In this document: in pieces, positions 16,384 through 28,280 of the stretch
Layout of the letters: every line of letters begins with the position of its first letter
How positions within the stretch are numbered: the stretch's first letter is position 1
Assembly (NCBI GenBank): GCA_019752925.1
Contig: JAIELP010000004.1
Span: forward strand, 310,001 to 374,000
DNA: 64,000 nt
Direction: 5' to 3'
DNA from: a bacterium
Lineage (GTDB): Bacteria; Bdellovibrionota; Bdellovibrionia; Bdellovibrionales; Bdellovibrionaceae
The notes under the pieces: model-generated
Database searches by the model: none
What the model was told of the DNA's origin: nothing
The model's input: only the letters and a program-made list of their open reading frames with translations
Position numbers and translations under genes: made by a program

Positions 16384-16767
16384 ATGAAAATGGATAATGC
16401 GAATTCAAAAATTGTAACACTGAGCTTTTTATCATTTGCTGCGCTCGTTGGTTTTACTGTAGCAACTTTGCTAAGTGTTTTTTCTGGTGCGTTTGGTGTA
16501 GTTGCGAGAGCAATGGAAATGGATATTGTTCGTCACGGTGTACCTGTAGCCATTGCATTAGGTTTATTTGTTTATCTTCAGTTTAATAAAAATATTTTAA
16601 CTTGGGCTGATGAAGTAATTGCTGAAATAAAAAAAATCGTTTGGCCACCTTCAAAAGACACTCGCGGAATGACAATCGTAGTAGTAATTATGGTTTTAAT
16701 TTCAAGTGTTATTGTGAGTGTGTTCGATATGTTCTCAGGTTTTGTATTAAACCAGTTGATGAAGTAG
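16384..16767 (+). CDS. secE: Preprotein translocase subunit SecE
   Basis: Inner-membrane subunit that clamps SecY in the general secretion channel. The product has three hydrophobic segments (about 9-30, 50-66 and 97-120) like the enterobacterial form. The conserved cytoplasmic amphipathic stretch EVIAEIKKIVWPPSKDT precedes the last segment. The frame opens at a TTG (16366), but GGAG lies just before the ATGs at 16384 and 16390. The second has the better spacing (9 bases), so the true N-terminus may be two residues shorter. nusG follows 9 bases downstream. Confidence 0.95.
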   Translation: MKMDNANSKIVTLSFLSFAALVGFTVATLLSVFSGAFGVVARAMEMDIVRHGVPVAIALGLFVYLQFNKNILTWADEVIAEIKKIVWPPSKDTRGMTIVVVIMVLISSVIVSVFDMFSGFVLNQLMK

Positions 16768-16776
16768 GGATTTAGC

Positions 16777-17322
16777 ATGGATAAAAAATGGTATATCATT
16801 AACGTTCAAACTGGTTGTGAAGCGACAGCTAAAACAGCTATCGAAGAGAGAATTAAATCTAACAAGATGGAAGCTCAATTCGGCGAGATCTTAATTCCTG
16901 CAGAAAATGTTGTAGAATTAGTTAAAGGTCAAAAAACGACTAAATCTCGTAAGTTTTTTCCTGGTTATATTTTTGTAAACATGGTTCTCAGCGATCAGAC
17001 ATGGCACTTAGTTAAAAACTCTTCTAAAGTTGGTGGCTTTGTTGGTTCTGGTACTGGAACGGCAAAAACTCGCCCTCCTGAAGTACCTGAAGCTGAAGTT
17101 ATGAGAGTAACTCAGCAGATGGCGGGTCTTGCAGAAAAACCAAAAGCTAAAGCTAATTTCTCAATAGGTGAACAAGTCATGGTTGTTGATGGTCCGTTCA
17201 GTAACTTCAACGGTACTGTAGAAGACATCAATGAAGAAAAAGCAAAAGTTAAAGTATTAGTAAGTATTTTCGGGCGACCTACTCCTGTGGAGTTAGATTT
17301 CGTTCAGGTAGAAAAGAATTAA
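16777..17322 (+). CDS. nusG: Transcription termination/antitermination factor NusG
   Basis: Binds RNA polymerase and links it to Rho or to the ribosome. The 181 residues have the NGN domain (KWYIINVQTGCE; FPGYIFVNM) and a C-terminal KOW domain (FSIGEQVMVVDGPFSNFNGTVEDI). Length and layout are standard, with no inserted domain. Tandem hairpins lie between this gene and rplK. Confidence 0.98.
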   Translation: MDKKWYIINVQTGCEATAKTAIEERIKSNKMEAQFGEILIPAENVVELVKGQKTTKSRKFFPGYIFVNMVLSDQTWHLVKNSSKVGGFVGSGTGTAKTRPPEVPEAEVMRVTQQMAGLAEKPKAKANFSIGEQVMVVDGPFSNFNGTVEDINEEKAKVKVLVSIFGRPTPVELDFVQVEKN

Positions 17323-17329
17323 TTTACAA

Positions 17330-17391
17330 CCGTTTAAACCATAGGGGTTTAAACGGAAAAAAAACCCTTATTCACTTTACAGAGTGAATAA
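17330..17391 (+). promoter_or_regulatory. Tandem hairpins in the nusG-rplK spacer
   Basis: Two perfect inverted repeats follow one another: CCGTTTAAACC-(5)-GGTTTAAACGG (17330-17356, 11-bp stem) and TTATTCACT-(6)-AGTGAATAA (17368-17391, 9-bp stem). The first is followed by A's, not T's, so on the plus strand it does not look like an intrinsic terminator. They lie 35 bases or more before rplK. RNA processing or L1-mediated autoregulation of rplKA are plausible roles, by inference. Confidence 0.6.
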
Positions 17392-17425
17392 ATGCAAAAG
17401 TGGGAACACTAAAGGAAAACAACCA

Positions 17426-17848
17426 ATGGCAAAAAAAGTCACAGGTATGATCAAATTGCAAATACCGGCAGGGAAAGCTAATCCAGCTCCACCCGTTGGA
17501 CCGGCGCTTGGACAGCATGGGGTAAATATTATGGAATTCTGTAAACAATTTAACGCTAAAACTCAGGCGTTAGGTGATAGTATCGTTCCGATCATCATCA
17601 CTGTTTACCAAGACCGTTCATTTACTTTCATCACTAAAACATCACCGGTATCTTCTTTGATCAAGAAGGCATTAAAATTAGAATCAGGTTCTAAAATGCC
17701 ACAAAAAGATAAAGTTGGTAAAATTAAACAAGACCAAATTAAAACAATCGCAACAACAAAGTTGCCTGATTTGAACTGTGTAAAAGTTGAATCAGCTATG
17801 TCTCAAGTAGCAGGTACTGCGAAGAGCATGGGTATCGAAGTAGAATAG
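17426..17848 (+). CDS. rplK: 50S ribosomal protein L11
   Basis: Part of the GTPase-associated centre on 23S rRNA. The ATG at 17426 gives 140 residues, the usual L11 length; the longer GTG-started frame adds 14 residues that are not L11-like. AAGGA lies 9 bases upstream. Typical motifs are [30 protein letters not shown] and the C-terminal [11 protein letters not shown]. Confidence 0.98.
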   Translation: MAKKVTGMIKLQIPAGKANPAPPVGPALGQHGVNIMEFCKQFNAKTQALGDSIVPIIITVYQDRSFTFITKTSPVSSLIKKALKLESGSKMPQKDKVGKIKQDQIKTIATTKLPDLNCVKVESAMSQVAGTAKSMGIEVE

Positions 17849-17858
17849 GAGTCGGAAA

Positions 17859-18557
17859 ATGGGAAAGAAATTCACAGCGGCTTCTAAGAAAGTCGATTCA
17901 ACAAAAAAATATTCATTCGAAGAAGGCGTTAAATTAGCAGTTGATACAGCTCCGGCTAAATTTGACGAATCTATCGACGTAGCAGTTCGTTTAGGTATTG
18001 ATCCTAAGCAATCTGATCAACAAGTTCGTGGTGCTATCGCTTTACCTCATGGTTTAGGCAAAAACGTACGCGTAATAGTTTTCGCTAAAGGCCCTAAAGA
18101 GAATGAAGCAAAAGCTGCCGGCGCTGACTATGTTGGTGCGGACGATCTAGTTGAAAAAATCAATGGTGGTTGGTTAGATTTTGATAAATGTATTGCATCT
18201 CCAGACATGATGGCGACAGTTTCTAAAGTGGCTAAGGTTCTTGGACCTCGTGGTTTAATGCCGAATCCTAAAGTTGGAACTGTAACAATGAATGTTGGCG
18301 ACGCAGTTACAGCTGAGAAAAAAGGTAAATTAGATTTCCGTGTTGATAAAGCCGGAATCGTTCACGTTTCTATCGGTCGTAAATCTATGGGCGCAGCTAA
18401 ATTAAAAGATAACTTCGATGCTTTCATCCAAGCTATCGTTAAAGCTAAGCCTGCAACATCTAAAGGTACTTACTTAAGATCTTTAAATATTGCATCAACT
18501 ATGGGTCCAGGTATCAGACTTGATGCAAATCAAGCGATGGCTGGTTCTGAAGAGTAA
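17859..18557 (+). CDS. rplA: 50S ribosomal protein L1
   Basis: Forms the L1 stalk that moves with E-site tRNA; in many bacteria it represses its own operon by binding the rplK leader. 232 residues, with [28 protein letters not shown] and [15 protein letters not shown] as family landmarks. AGGAG precedes the ATG, 10 bases after rplK. Confidence 0.98.
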   Translation: MGKKFTAASKKVDSTKKYSFEEGVKLAVDTAPAKFDESIDVAVRLGIDPKQSDQQVRGAIALPHGLGKNVRVIVFAKGPKENEAKAAGADYVGADDLVEKINGGWLDFDKCIASPDMMATVSKVAKVLGPRGLMPNPKVGTVTMNVGDAVTAEKKGKLDFRVDKAGIVHVSIGRKSMGAAKLKDNFDAFIQAIVKAKPATSKGTYLRSLNIASTMGPGIRLDANQAMAGSEE

Positions 18558-18687
18558 TTTAAAAAACTAACAGAGCGTCGGTGAAGATTGGTTTTCGCAA
18601 GAATTTAATTCAGGTTTCAGGAATAGGTTCTGAAACTTGGGCCACCCGAGACGGACGTTCTTAATTCTAACGAAGGGAGGTTTCGAT
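18558..18687 (+). promoter_or_regulatory. L10-type ribosomal leader before rplJ
   Basis: A 130-base spacer precedes rplJ. It contains a 10-bp stem (CAGGTTTCAG / CTGAAACTTG, 18611-18639) and complementary GCGTC ... GACGG segments that could close a larger structure, followed by the rplJ SD. The position and layout match the site where the L10-(L12)4 complex represses rplJL translation in other bacteria. A covariance search would be needed to confirm it. Confidence 0.55.
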
Positions 18688-19212
18688 ATGTTAAGAGCTG
18701 ATAAAGATACAGACATCAAATTGATCTCTGAAAAATTAGCAAAAGCTAAAGGAGCCTTTGTCGTAGACTTTAAGGGCATGAAAGTGGAGCAAGTAACTAC
18801 GTTACGTAAAAAGCTTCACGCTGCTGAGTCTGAGATGAAGGTAGTGCGCAACACATTAGCGAAGCGCGCGTTCAAAGATCATCCAAAAGTAGAAGGTGCA
18901 TTCGACACGACAATGAAGGGTACAAATGCGATCGTATTTGCATTCAATGAAGTTGTTGGAGTTGCTAAAACACTTGCTGACTTTTCGAAAGATGTTGAAG
19001 CTCTAAAGATCAAAACCGGTATTATGGATGGCGAAGCATTAGATCAAAATAAGATCAAATTCTTGGCTACATTACCTGGTAAAGATCAATTACGCGCTCA
19101 ATTCTTGTGTTTATTAAAAGAACCAAGTGCGAGATTAGCTCGCGTATTAAATACGTATGCTACGCAAAATGGTGCACCTGCAGCTGAAACTGCAACTGAA
19201 CCACAGGCTTAA
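18688..19212 (+). CDS. rplJ: 50S ribosomal protein L10
   Basis: Anchors the L7/L12 dimers to the ribosome. The ATG at 18688 follows GGGAGG by 7 bases and gives 174 residues; an upstream in-frame ATG at 18637 lies within the leader structure and is rejected. Motifs: [22 protein letters not shown] and [10 protein letters not shown]. The Ala-rich C-terminus is the helix that binds L12. Confidence 0.97.
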   Translation: MLRADKDTDIKLISEKLAKAKGAFVVDFKGMKVEQVTTLRKKLHAAESEMKVVRNTLAKRAFKDHPKVEGAFDTTMKGTNAIVFAFNEVVGVAKTLADFSKDVEALKIKTGIMDGEALDQNKIKFLATLPGKDQLRAQFLCLLKEPSARLARVLNTYATQNGAPAAETATEPQA

Positions 19213-19274
19213 GCTTAAGGGAATTAACCCTTACGCTGTTTAAAAATTTATAATTTTTTGGAAGGATTATTATT

Positions 19275-19646
19275 ATGTCATTATCAAACGAACAATTAGT
19301 TGAAGCATTATCGGCAAAAACAGTAATTGAAATTGCTGAACTTGTTAAAACTTTAGAAGAAAAATGGGGCGTTTCTGCTGCTGCTCCAGTTGCTGTTGCT
19401 GGCGCTGCTGCTGGTGGAGCTCCTGCTGAAGCACAAACTGCTTTCGACATCATCTTAGTTGATGCTGGTGCGAACAAAATCGGCGTAATCAAAGAAGTAC
19501 GTGCGATTACTGGTTTAGGTTTAGCTGAAGCAAAAGCTTTAGTTGAAGCTGGCGGTAAAGCAGTTAAAGAAGGCGCTACTAAAGAAGACGCTGACAAATT
19601 CAAGAAACAACTTGAAGCTGCTGGCGCTAAAGTAACTGTTAAGTAA
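19275..19646 (+). CDS. rplL: 50S ribosomal protein L7/L12
   Basis: Flexible stalk protein that recruits translation factors. 123 residues with an N-terminal dimerisation region, an Ala/Gly-rich hinge (about 38-55) and the C-terminal domain with [27 protein letters not shown] precedes the ATG. A terminator follows, which probably lowers rpoBC expression relative to rplJL. Confidence 0.99.
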   Translation: MSLSNEQLVEALSAKTVIEIAELVKTLEEKWGVSAAAPVAVAGAAAGGAPAEAQTAFDIILVDAGANKIGVIKEVRAITGLGLAEAKALVEAGGKAVKEGATKEDADKFKKQLEAAGAKVTVK

Positions 19647-19669
19647 TTAATAGGTTTATAAGTTAAAGA

Positions 19670-19699
19670 ATCTAGGTGGGTTTTCCCACCTGGATTTTT
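19670..19699 (+). terminator. Terminator or attenuator between rplL and rpoB
   Basis: An 11-bp stem (ATCTAGGTGGG / CCCACCTGGAT, one G-U pair) with a TTTT loop and a following T-run. In other bacteria the rplL-rpoB spacer holds a partial terminator that sets the ratio of ribosomal protein to polymerase. The 122 bases between it and rpoB contain no promoter that I could pick with confidence. Confidence 0.8.
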
Positions 19700-19821
19700 G
19701 TGTTTTTACGGTATTAGGTTAATTTTAAAGTTAAGACTATTTAATGTGGGCCTTGAAGATTTCCCCCCGAAGCGAAACTTCATATTTTTAAAAAGCTAAA
19801 AAGCTTATTCTGGGAGACGGA

Positions 19822-22800
19822 ATGAATCAAACTCCGATTACTGCATCTAATCTGAGAATTAGAAAATCTTTCGCGAAAAATAAACAAGTTATTGAAATCC
19901 CTAACCTGATTGAATTGCAAAAAAGATCCTACGAAGCTTTCTTGCAAAAAGAAATGGATCCGGATCGTCGTGGAGCTGATGGCTTAAACGGCGTTTTCAA
20001 GTCGGTATTTCCTATTTCTGACTTCAATAACACTTCGTCTCTAGAGTTCGTAAGTTACACTCTTGAGCCGGCTAAGTATGACGTAGACGAGTGTCGTCAA
20101 CGTGGTATGACTTATGCCGCTCCAATCAAGGTAACTTTACGTCTTATCGTTTTTGATATTGATGAAGAAACAGAAGCACGCAGCATCCGCGATGTAAAAG
20201 AACAAGAAGTTTACTTAGGAGAAATTCCTTTGATGACGGCTAACGGTTCTTTCATAATCAACGGTACTGAGCGCGTTGTTGTTTCTCAGTTACACAGATC
20301 TCCGGGCGTATTCTTTGACCACGATGGTGGTAAAAATAATGCTTCTGGAAAATTAATTTACTCAGCACGCGTGATTCCTTACCGTGGTTCTTGGTTAGAC
20401 GTTGAGTTCGACCAAAAAGACGTGATCCACGTACGTATCGACCGTCGTCGTAAATTCCCGGTTACTATTTTATTAAAAGCTTTAGGTTACAACGTAGAGC
20501 AATTACTTGAGCACTTCTATGACTTAGACGAAATCGTAGTTAAAGGTAAATCACTTTACCGCAAACTGGATATCGAAAGAATGTCGGGTCAACGTGCTAT
20601 TGCTGATATCGTAGATCCTAAATCTGGCGAAGTATTGGTAAAAGCAGGTCGCCGTATTACTCGTGCTATCGTTAAAAAAGTTAAAGATTTAAATTTAACT
20701 GAAATCGAAGTTCAACCTCAAGATTTAGAAGGTAAAGTTTTAGCTAAGCCTTTAATCGATGAATCAACTGGTGAGATCATTGCAGATGCAAATAATGAAC
20801 TTACAGTTTCAATCATCAAAAAAGCAGTTACTGCCGGTATTGAAAACTTCTACTTAATTTTCTTCGACGGTTTAACTGTAGGTCCATTCTTAAGAAATAC
20901 TCTTTTAGTGGATAAAGTTAATAACAAAGAAGAATCATTAATCGAGATCTACAAGCGCTTACGCCCTGGTGAACCACCAGTTCTAGAAGCCGCTGAAGCT
21001 TATTTCAACAGATTATTCTTCGATCCAGAAGCATATGATCTTTCGGAAGTTGGTCGTATTAAAATCAATCATAAATTCGGTATCTCGATGGAAGAATGTC
21101 CTCCGAGCTTCCGCGTTTTAACTCACAAAGATATCTTAGCTACTGTTAAAACATTGATCGACCTTAAAAACGGTCGCGGTGTTGTAGATGACATCGACCA
21201 CTTAGGTAATCGTCGTGTTCGTTCAGTTGGTGAGCTTTTAGAAAATCAATACCGTGTAGGTTTGGTTCGTATGGAAAGAGCCATCAAAGAACGTATGTCT
21301 TTACAAGACGTAGAAACAATGATGCCTCACGATTTAGTTAACGCTAAACCGGTGAACGCTGTTGTTAAAGAATTCTTCGGTTCTTCTCAGTTATCTCAGT
21401 TCATGGATCAAACAAATCCATTATCTGAAATTACACACAAACGCCGTTTATCAGCGTTAGGCCCTGGTGGTTTAACTCGTGATCGCGCTGGTTTCGAAGT
21501 ACGTGACGTACATCCAACGCATTACGGTCGTATTTGTCCAATCGAAACTCCAGAGGGTCCAAACATCGGTTTGATCGCCTCTTTATCAACTTACGCTCGT
21601 ATCAACAGCTATGGTTTCATTGAGACTCCGTATCGCAAAGTTGAAGGCGGCAAAGTTTCTTCTGAGATCCACTACATGTCGGCTCTTGAAGAGGGTGGTC
21701 ACTATAAAGCTCAAGCTCCTACAAACGGTGGCGATAACTTTGAGTTAGCTCAAGGTACACACAACGTTCGTCGTGATGGTGAGTATGAATTAGTAGACCG
21801 TGAAAAAGTAACGTTAATGGACGTTTCTCCATCGCAATTGGTTTCTATCGCGGCATCTTTGATTCCGTTCTTAGAGCATGACGATGCCAATCGTGCGTTA
21901 ATGGGTTCGAACATGCAACGTCAAGCGGTTCCATTATTAAAATCTCGTGCGCCACTTGTTGGTACAGGTGTTGAGCGTTTAGTTGCTCGCGATTCTGGTA
22001 CTTCAGTTGTTGCTTCTAACGAAGGTATCGTAGAAGAAGTAGATGCATCTCGTATCGTTGTTCGTCGTCTTGCAAAAGGTGGAGAACTCGGTGCCAATGT
22101 TGATATCTACAACTTAACTAAGTACCAACGTACAAATCAAAATACTTGTTTCAATCAGAAACCAATCGTTAAAAGAGGCGATAAGGTATTTAAAGGCGAC
22201 ATCATCGCCGACGGTCCTTCAACTGAATTAGGTGAGTTGGCTCTTGGCCAGAACATCCTCGTGGCGTTCACGCCTTGGATGGGTTACAACTTCGAGGACT
22301 CGATCTTAATTTCTGAAAGATTATTAAAAGAAGATACTTATACATCAGTACACATCGAAGAATTTGAGTGTATTGCCCGTGATACTAAACTTGGAAAAGA
22401 AGAGATCACTCGCGATATCGCCAACGTAGGTGAAGAAGCACTTAAAGACTTAGATACTTCAGGTATCATCCGTATCGGTGCTGAAGTTAAGCCTGGTTAC
22501 ATCCTAGTAGGTAAAGTAACTCCGAAGGGCGAAACTCAGTTATCTCCTGAAGAAAAACTTTTAAGAGCTATCTTCGGTGAAAAAGCCGGTGACGTGCGTG
22601 ATACATCATTGCGCGTACCATCTGGTGTTTACGGTACTGTTATCGATGCGCAAGTTTACTCTCGTGAGGGTTCAGACCGTGACGAGCGTTTAGCTTACAT
22701 CATTGAAGAAAAACGTACTAAATTAGAAAAAGACTTAGTTATCGAGCAAAACGTAATTAGAAATAATGCGATTGAAAAATTACGAGAAATCGTTATCGGT

Positions 22801-24006
22801 AAGAAAACAACAGGTATCTTATTAAATGAAGATGGTAGCCAAAAACTTTTAAATAAAGGCCAAGACATCACTTCAGCGGATTTAGAAACAATTCCGTTTG
22901 AATTGTTAAGCTACTTACCATTAGAACAAGACCTAGAATTTCAAGTGAGCAAAATTATCGACGGCGCTCGTAATCAATTGGATGCTGTTAAGTTAGTATT
23001 CAACGAAAAAATCGATCGTCTTAAAAAAGGTGATGAGCTTCCTCCTGGAGTTATCAAAATGGTTAAAGTTTACGTGGCTATTAAACGTAAATTACAAGTG
23101 GGTGATAAATTCGCTGGCCGCCATGGTAATAAGGGTGTTGTTTCTAAAGTATTGCCTCAAGAAGATATGCCATACTTAGCAGACGGTTCTCCAGTAGACA
23201 TGGTTCTTAACCCACTGGGCGTTCCTTCTCGTATGAATATCGGTCAGATCCTAGAAGTTCACTTAGGATGGGCTGCGCATAACTTGGGTAAGCAAATTCA
23301 AGAACAATTAGAAAAATTCAATGCGGATTCAATGAGAGCTAAAATGAAGGAAATCTATCAAGATGCAGAAATCGCTGCAAAAGTTGATGGTGCTGACGAA
23401 GCTTCATTGAAAAAAATGGCTGTTGCTATCTCTAACGGTGTTCACGTTGGTACTCCGGTATTTGACGGTGCACATGAAAATGATATGCGCGACTTATTGA
23501 AAAAAGCTCAATTAGCTACAACACAATCTATCTTAATTGATGGTCGTACAGGTGAGCCGTTTGCAAATGCGGTAACTGTGGGCGTGATGTACATGTTGAA
23601 ACTTCACCATTTAGTTGAAGAAAAAATCCATGCTCGTTCAATTGGACCTTACTCTTTAGTTTCTCAGCAGCCACTTGGCGGTAAAGCGCAATTCGGTGGT
23701 CAGCGTTTAGGGGAGATGGAAGTTTGGGCTATCGAGGCTTACGGTGCGGCTTACTCGTTACAGGAATTCTTAACGGTTAAATCGGATGACGTAGCAGGAA
23801 GAACTCGTATGTACGAATCAATCGTACGTGGCGAAAATATTCTTGAGCCGGGATTACCAGAATCATTTAACGTATTAATTAAAGAACTTCAGTCGTTAGC
23901 GATGAACGTGGAGTTAGTCGAGTCAGATATCTTAACGGATGATGACGACGCAATAACAGATGATGTAGTGCCTGTGGCTGCTGCAACTGAACCGGTTCAA
24001 CACTAA
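19822..24006 (+). CDS. rpoB: RNA polymerase subunit beta
   Basis: Catalytic core subunit. The 1394 residues hold the fork-loop and rifampicin region ([31 protein letters not shown], with wild-type-like residues), the [11 protein letters not shown] element, [16 protein letters not shown], and the C-terminal anchor [21 protein letters not shown]. Length is slightly above the enterobacterial 1342 residues, mostly from the acidic, Ala/Pro-containing tail. GGGAGACGG precedes the ATG. rpoC follows after 22 bases. Confidence 0.99.
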   Translation: MNQTPITASNLRIRKSFAKNKQVIEIPNLIELQKRSYEAFLQKEMDPDRRGADGLNGVFKSVFPISDFNNTSSLEFVSYTLEPAKYDVDECRQRGMTYAAPIKVTLRLIVFDIDEETEARSIRDVKEQEVYLGEIPLMTANGSFIINGTERVVVSQLHRSPGVFFDHDGGKNNASGKLIYSARVIPYRGSWLDVEFDQKDVIHVRIDRRRKFPVTILLKALGYNVEQLLEHFYDLDEIVVKGKSLYRKLDIERMSGQRAIADIVDPKSGEVLVKAGRRITRAIVKKVKDLNLTEIEVQPQDLEGKVLAKPLIDESTGEIIADANNELTVSIIKKAVTAGIENFYLIFFDGLTVGPFLRNTLLVDKVNNKEESLIEIYKRLRPGEPPVLEAAEAYFNRLFFDPEAYDLSEVGRIKINHKFGISMEECPPSFRVLTHKDILATVKTLIDLKNGRGVVDDIDHLGNRRVRSVGELLENQYRVGLVRMERAIKERMSLQDVETMMPHDLVNAKPVNAVVKEFFGSSQLSQFMDQTNPLSEITHKRRLSALGPGGLTRDRAGFEVRDVHPTHYGRICPIETPEGPNIGLIASLSTYARINSYGFIETPYRKVEGGKVSSEIHYMSALEEGGHYKAQAPTNGGDNFELAQGTHNVRRDGEYELVDREKVTLMDVSPSQLVSIAASLIPFLEHDDANRALMGSNMQRQAVPLLKSRAPLVGTGVERLVARDSGTSVVASNEGIVEEVDASRIVVRRLAKGGELGANVDIYNLTKYQRTNQNTCFNQKPIVKRGDKVFKGDIIADGPSTELGELALGQNILVAFTPWMGYNFEDSILISERLLKEDTYTSVHIEEFECIARDTKLGKEEITRDIANVGEEALKDLDTSGIIRIGAEVKPGYILVGKVTPKGETQLSPEEKLLRAIFGEKAGDVRDTSLRVPSGVYGTVIDAQVYSREGSDRDERLAYIIEEKRTKLEKDLVIEQNVIRNNAIEKLREIVIGKKTTGILLNEDGSQKLLNKGQDITSADLETIPFELLSYLPLEQDLEFQVSKIIDGARNQLDAVKLVFNEKIDRLKKGDELPPGVIKMVKVYVAIKRKLQVGDKFAGRHGNKGVVSKVLPQEDMPYLADGSPVDMVLNPLGVPSRMNIGQILEVHLGWAAHNLGKQIQEQLEKFNADSMRAKMKEIYQDAEIAAKVDGADEASLKKMAVAISNGVHVGTPVFDGAHENDMRDLLKKAQLATTQSILIDGRTGEPFANAVTVGVMYMLKLHHLVEEKIHARSIGPYSLVSQQPLGGKAQFGGQRLGEMEVWAIEAYGAAYSLQEFLTVKSDDVAGRTRMYESIVRGENILEPGLPESFNVLIKELQSLAMNVELVESDILTDDDDAITDDVVPVAAATEPVQH

Positions 24007-24028
24007 CAATTAGAAGTAGGAGTTTTAA

Positions 24029-27000
24029 ATGAGAGATTTATTAAATTTTTTCGACAAACCAAAAGATCCACTTTCGTTTGACGCTGTTAGAATTTCTTTA
24101 GCATCGCCTGAGATGATTCGTGAATGGTCATTCGGTGAAGTTAAAAAGCCAGAGACAATCAACTACCGTACGTTCAAACCTGAACGTGATGGTTTATTCT
24201 GCGCTAAAATTTTCGGTCCAATCAAAGATTACGAATGCTTATGCGGTAAATACAAACGTATGAAATACCGCGGAGTCATCTGCGAAAAGTGCGGTGTTGA
24301 AGTTACACAAACTAAAGTTCGTCGTGAGCGCTTAGGTCACATCGAATTATCTTCACCTGTTGCTCACATCTGGTTCTTAAGATCATTACCTTCACGTATC
24401 GGTAACTTACTTAACTTATCTTTAAAAGATGTTGAGAAAGTTCTTTACTGTGAATCGTACATCGTAATCGATCCAATGGAGACGACTTTAGAAGAAGGCG
24501 CTGTTTTATCTGAAGAAGCTTACCAAGCTGCTTTAAATGAATTCGGTCCAGCATTCAAAGCGGGCATGGGTGGTGAGTCTGTACGTGAAATGTTACGTAA
24601 AATCGATTGCGAATACTTGTCTCGCAAATTGCGTATGGAACTTAAAGAAACTAAATCTGAAGCCGGAATTAAAAAGCTTTCTAAACGTTTAAAAGTTGTA
24701 GAAGCTTTCAAAGGTTCTTCTAACAAGCCTGAATGGATGATGTTAGAAGCACTTCCTGTTCTTCCACCTGATCTGCGTCCGTTAGTACCACTTGATGGTG
24801 GTCGTTTCGCGACTTCAGACTTAAATGATTTATACCGTCGTGTAATCAATCGTAATAATCGTTTGAAACGTCTTCAGGAGTTAAACGCTCCGGACATTAT
24901 CATCCGCAATGAAAAACGTATGTTACAGGAAGCTGTTGATGCGTTATTAGATAACGGTCGTCGCGGTAAAACATTTACAGGTCCTAATAAACGTCCTCTT
25001 AAATCTTTAAGTGATATGCTTAAAGGTAAACAAGGTCGTTTCCGTCAGAACTTATTAGGTAAGCGTGTGGACTACTCGGGTCGTTCGGTTATTACCGTTG
25101 GACCAACTCTTAAGTTACACCAATGCGGTTTACCTAAGAAAATGGCTTTAGAATTATTCAAACCTTTTGTTTACAACAAACTTGAAGAAAAAGGCTTAGC
25201 TACAACTATCAAACAAGCTAAACGCTTAGTTGATCAGGAAACAGTAGAAGTATGGGATATTTTAGCTGAAGTAGTAAAAGAGCATCCAGTATTACTGAAT
25301 CGTGCTCCTACTCTTCACAGACTTGGTATCCAAGCTTTCGAACCAGTTCTTCACGAAGGTAAGGCTATTCAGTTACATCCGTTAGTTTGTACGGCGTTCA
25401 ATGCCGACTTCGACGGTGACCAAATGGCAGTTCACGTTCCATTGTCAGTAGAAGCGCAAGTTGAAGCTCGCGTATTAATGATGTCGACTAACAACATCTT
25501 ATCTCCTGCCAACGGTAAACCTATTATCAATCCTTCACAGGACGTTGTATTAGGTCTTTACTGGATGACTCGTATCCGCCCAGGTGCAAAAGGCACAGGT
25601 AAAGTATTCGCTTCAGTACAAGAAGCTACATACGCATACGAAGCTGGTCTGGTCGATATCCAAGCGGCTTGTAAAGTTAAAATTAAAGGTAAACTCGAAG
25701 AGACTTCAGTTGGACGTGCTATTCTTTCAGATGCAGTTCCTAAAGAAGTTCCATTCTCGTCTATTAATACTGTAATGAGTAAAAAAGGTATTGCAGCATT
25801 AATCGATATTACTTTCCGTCATGCAGGTGCGAAAGCTACTTGTATCTTGGCTGACCAAATCATGCAGTTAGGTTTCAAATACTCAACTACAGCTGGTCTT
25901 TCAATTTCATTAGACGACATGATTATCCCGGCTTCTAAAGCAGGAATGATTGCTGATGCTGAAAAACAAGTTGAAGAAATCCAACAACAGTACGACGAAG
26001 GTTTAATTACCGACGGTGAGCGCTACAATAAAGTTGTGGATATCTGGGCTCAAACTTCAGATAAAGTTGCTAAAGAGATGATGGGTCAGATCGAAAAACA
26101 AAAATTCATCGTAGACGGTAAAGAAATTACCGGCCCATCATTCAATCCGATTTACGTAATGGCCGATTCAGGAGCCCGTGGTTCCTTCAATCAGTTACGT
26201 CAGTTAGGTGGTATGCGTGGTCTGATGGCGAAACCATCAGGTGAGATCATCGAAACTCCGATCACGGCTAACTTCCGTGAAGGTTTAACGGTTCTTCAGT
26301 ACTTCATTTCAACTCACGGTGCTCGTAAAGGTTTGGCCGATACAGCATTAAAAACAGCGAACTCTGGTTACTTAACACGTCGTTTAGTTGACGTGGCTCA
26401 AGACGTTGTTGTTTCTGAGATCGATTGCGGAGTTACTGAAGGTTTGGATATCATTCCGGTTTACGAAGCGGGCGAAATCATTCAAGGTATCGGCGAGCGT
26501 ATTTTAGGTCGTACGCCTTTACATGACATCATTGATCCAACAAATAACGCGGTTCTTGTTAAAGCTAACAACGAAATCGACGAGTCTGCGGTTAAGAAAA
26601 TTGACGATTTAGGTATTGAAAAAGTAACTATTCGTTCAGCTCTTATCTGTGAAGCTAAACGCGGTGTTTGCGTTAAGTGTTACGGACGTGATTTGGCACG
26701 TGGTGCTACTGTTAACTTAGGTGAAACAGTAGGTATTATCGCAGCCCAATCAATCGGTGAGCCGGGTACTCAGTTAACGATGAGAACGTTCCATTTGGGT
26801 GGTGCGGCTTCTCGTTCAGTTGAGCAATCAGTTCATACAACACGTTACGAAGGTACATTGAAACTTGTTAACGTTCAGTCAGTTAAAAACCGTAACGGTA
26901 AATTAACTGTTATGAATCGTAATGGTCAGGCGTTAATTATCGACGAAACAGGTCGTGAGCGCGAAAACTTCAAATTAGTATACGGTACTATCCTGAACTT

Positions 27001-28135
27001 CGGTGAAGGTGATAAAGTTACTAAAGGTGCAACAGTTGCTGAGTGGGATCCATATTCTAATCCGATCATCTCTGAGGTATCTGCAAAAGTACAATTCCAG
27101 GATATCACTGAAGGTTCGACAATGGTTGAACAAGTGGATGCTGTTACTGGTTTCGCTACTAAAGTTATTACTGAATCAAAATCTTCTGATAACAAACCAA
27201 CAGTATTAATGTTGGATGCTAACGGAAAATTATTAAACTTACCGGGTCGTGAGATTCCGGCTCGTTACATGATTCCAGTTGGTGCGCAATTACTTGCGAC
27301 TGATGGCCAAGAAGTTCATGCCGGTGACGTAATCGCGAAAATGCATCGTGAAACATCTAAAACAAAAGATATCACGGGCGGTCTTCCGCGTGTTGCTGAG
27401 TTGTTTGAAGCTCGTAAACCAAAAGAGGCAGCTATCATCTCTGAGATTGATGGTTATGTAACTTTCGGCAAAGACGTAAAAGGTAAACAACGTGTTATCG
27501 TAACACCTGAAATCGGCGAGCAACGTGAATACTTAATTCCAAAAGGTAAACACGTAGCGGTTCGTGAGGGTGAGTTCGTTAGAGCCGGTGAGGCCTTAAT
27601 GGATGGACCTACTAATCCGCATGACGTATTAGCGGTTCTTGGTGCTAACGCCCTTTCGGCTTACTTAGTGAATGAAGTTCAAGAAGTTTACCGTCTACAA
27701 GGTGTGGGTATCAATGATAAGCACGTAGAAGTCATCGTTCGTCAGATGTTACGTAAAGTAGAAATCATTGACGGCGGCGACACTCGCTTCTTATCTGGCG
27801 AGCAAACTGAGCGCGTAACTTTTGATGCTGAAAACGAAAGAGTATTAAAAGAAGGCGGTCAGATCGCTACAGCTAAAGCATTGTTATTAGGTATCACTAA
27901 AGTATCTCTGAGTACGGAGAGCTGGATTTCAGCAGCTTCGTTCCAAGAAACTACTAAAGTGTTAACTGAAGCAGCTATCAATTCTAAAACAGACCACTTG
28001 CGTGGTTTAAAAGAAAACATCATCATGGGACGCCTAATTCCGGCTGGTACGGGTTTAACTTCGTACAAACGTTGGAAAGTGGTTGTAACTGAAGATGAAG
28101 AAATGGAATCAGCATCTCTACCAATGGGTGGCTAG
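24029..28135 (+). CDS. rpoC: RNA polymerase subunit beta prime
   Basis: Carries the active-site Mg ligands in [16 protein letters not shown]. The 1368 residues include the N-terminal zinc finger ([22 protein letters not shown]), the clamp and rudder ([22 protein letters not shown]), the trigger-loop region and the second zinc-binding cluster ([15 protein letters not shown]). SD TAGGAG. It completes the secE-to-rpoC run; a hairpin-containing spacer then precedes rpsL. Confidence 0.99.
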   Translation: MRDLLNFFDKPKDPLSFDAVRISLASPEMIREWSFGEVKKPETINYRTFKPERDGLFCAKIFGPIKDYECLCGKYKRMKYRGVICEKCGVEVTQTKVRRERLGHIELSSPVAHIWFLRSLPSRIGNLLNLSLKDVEKVLYCESYIVIDPMETTLEEGAVLSEEAYQAALNEFGPAFKAGMGGESVREMLRKIDCEYLSRKLRMELKETKSEAGIKKLSKRLKVVEAFKGSSNKPEWMMLEALPVLPPDLRPLVPLDGGRFATSDLNDLYRRVINRNNRLKRLQELNAPDIIIRNEKRMLQEAVDALLDNGRRGKTFTGPNKRPLKSLSDMLKGKQGRFRQNLLGKRVDYSGRSVITVGPTLKLHQCGLPKKMALELFKPFVYNKLEEKGLATTIKQAKRLVDQETVEVWDILAEVVKEHPVLLNRAPTLHRLGIQAFEPVLHEGKAIQLHPLVCTAFNADFDGDQMAVHVPLSVEAQVEARVLMMSTNNILSPANGKPIINPSQDVVLGLYWMTRIRPGAKGTGKVFASVQEATYAYEAGLVDIQAACKVKIKGKLEETSVGRAILSDAVPKEVPFSSINTVMSKKGIAALIDITFRHAGAKATCILADQIMQLGFKYSTTAGLSISLDDMIIPASKAGMIADAEKQVEEIQQQYDEGLITDGERYNKVVDIWAQTSDKVAKEMMGQIEKQKFIVDGKEITGPSFNPIYVMADSGARGSFNQLRQLGGMRGLMAKPSGEIIETPITANFREGLTVLQYFISTHGARKGLADTALKTANSGYLTRRLVDVAQDVVVSEIDCGVTEGLDIIPVYEAGEIIQGIGERILGRTPLHDIIDPTNNAVLVKANNEIDESAVKKIDDLGIEKVTIRSALICEAKRGVCVKCYGRDLARGATVNLGETVGIIAAQSIGEPGTQLTMRTFHLGGAASRSVEQSVHTTRYEGTLKLVNVQSVKNRNGKLTVMNRNGQALIIDETGRERENFKLVYGTILNFGEGDKVTKGATVAEWDPYSNPIISEVSAKVQFQDITEGSTMVEQVDAVTGFATKVITESKSSDNKPTVLMLDANGKLLNLPGREIPARYMIPVGAQLLATDGQEVHAGDVIAKMHRETSKTKDITGGLPRVAELFEARKPKEAAIISEIDGYVTFGKDVKGKQRVIVTPEIGEQREYLIPKGKHVAVREGEFVRAGEALMDGPTNPHDVLAVLGANALSAYLVNEVQEVYRLQGVGINDKHVEVIVRQMLRKVEIIDGGDTRFLSGEQTERVTFDAENERVLKEGGQIATAKALLLGITKVSLSTESWISAASFQETTKVLTEAAINSKTDHLRGLKENIIMGRLIPAGTGLTSYKRWKVVVTEDEEMESASLPMGG

Positions 28136-28157
28136 AGATTGCTTAAATAGTAAACAT

Positions 28158-28181
28158 GGGGGTCATAAGTATTAGACCCTC
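28158..28181 (+). other. Hairpin after rpoC
   Basis: GGGGGTC and GACCCTC (one G-U pair) form a 7-bp stem around a 10-base A/T loop. No T-run follows, so it is not a clean intrinsic terminator; it may stabilise the 3' end of the rpoBC message or be a processing site. A TTGACA at 28187 and a TTGACG at 28200 follow. Confidence 0.4.
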
Positions 28182-28199
28182 ACGGTTTGACAAAAAAAC

Positions 28200-28228
28200 T
28201 TGACGATACCTAGTGTTATCGTTACTTT
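28200..28228 (+). promoter_or_regulatory. Possible promoter of the str operon
   Basis: TTGACG (28200-28205) and TACTTT (28223-28228) are 17 bases apart, 52 bases before the rpsL start. A second -35-like TTGACA is at 28187-28192 without a good -10 at normal spacing. The -10 match is weak. Confidence 0.3.
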
Positions 28229-28280
28229 GTCGGACTGTTTGAATGCTTTCGAGCGTTCAATTTTGAAGAAAGAGGATTAC

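Noticed and set aside
17330-17360. nusG-rplK hairpin as an intrinsic terminator
   Set aside because: The plus-strand stem is followed by A's; rplK has no separate clear promoter, so termination here is unlikely.
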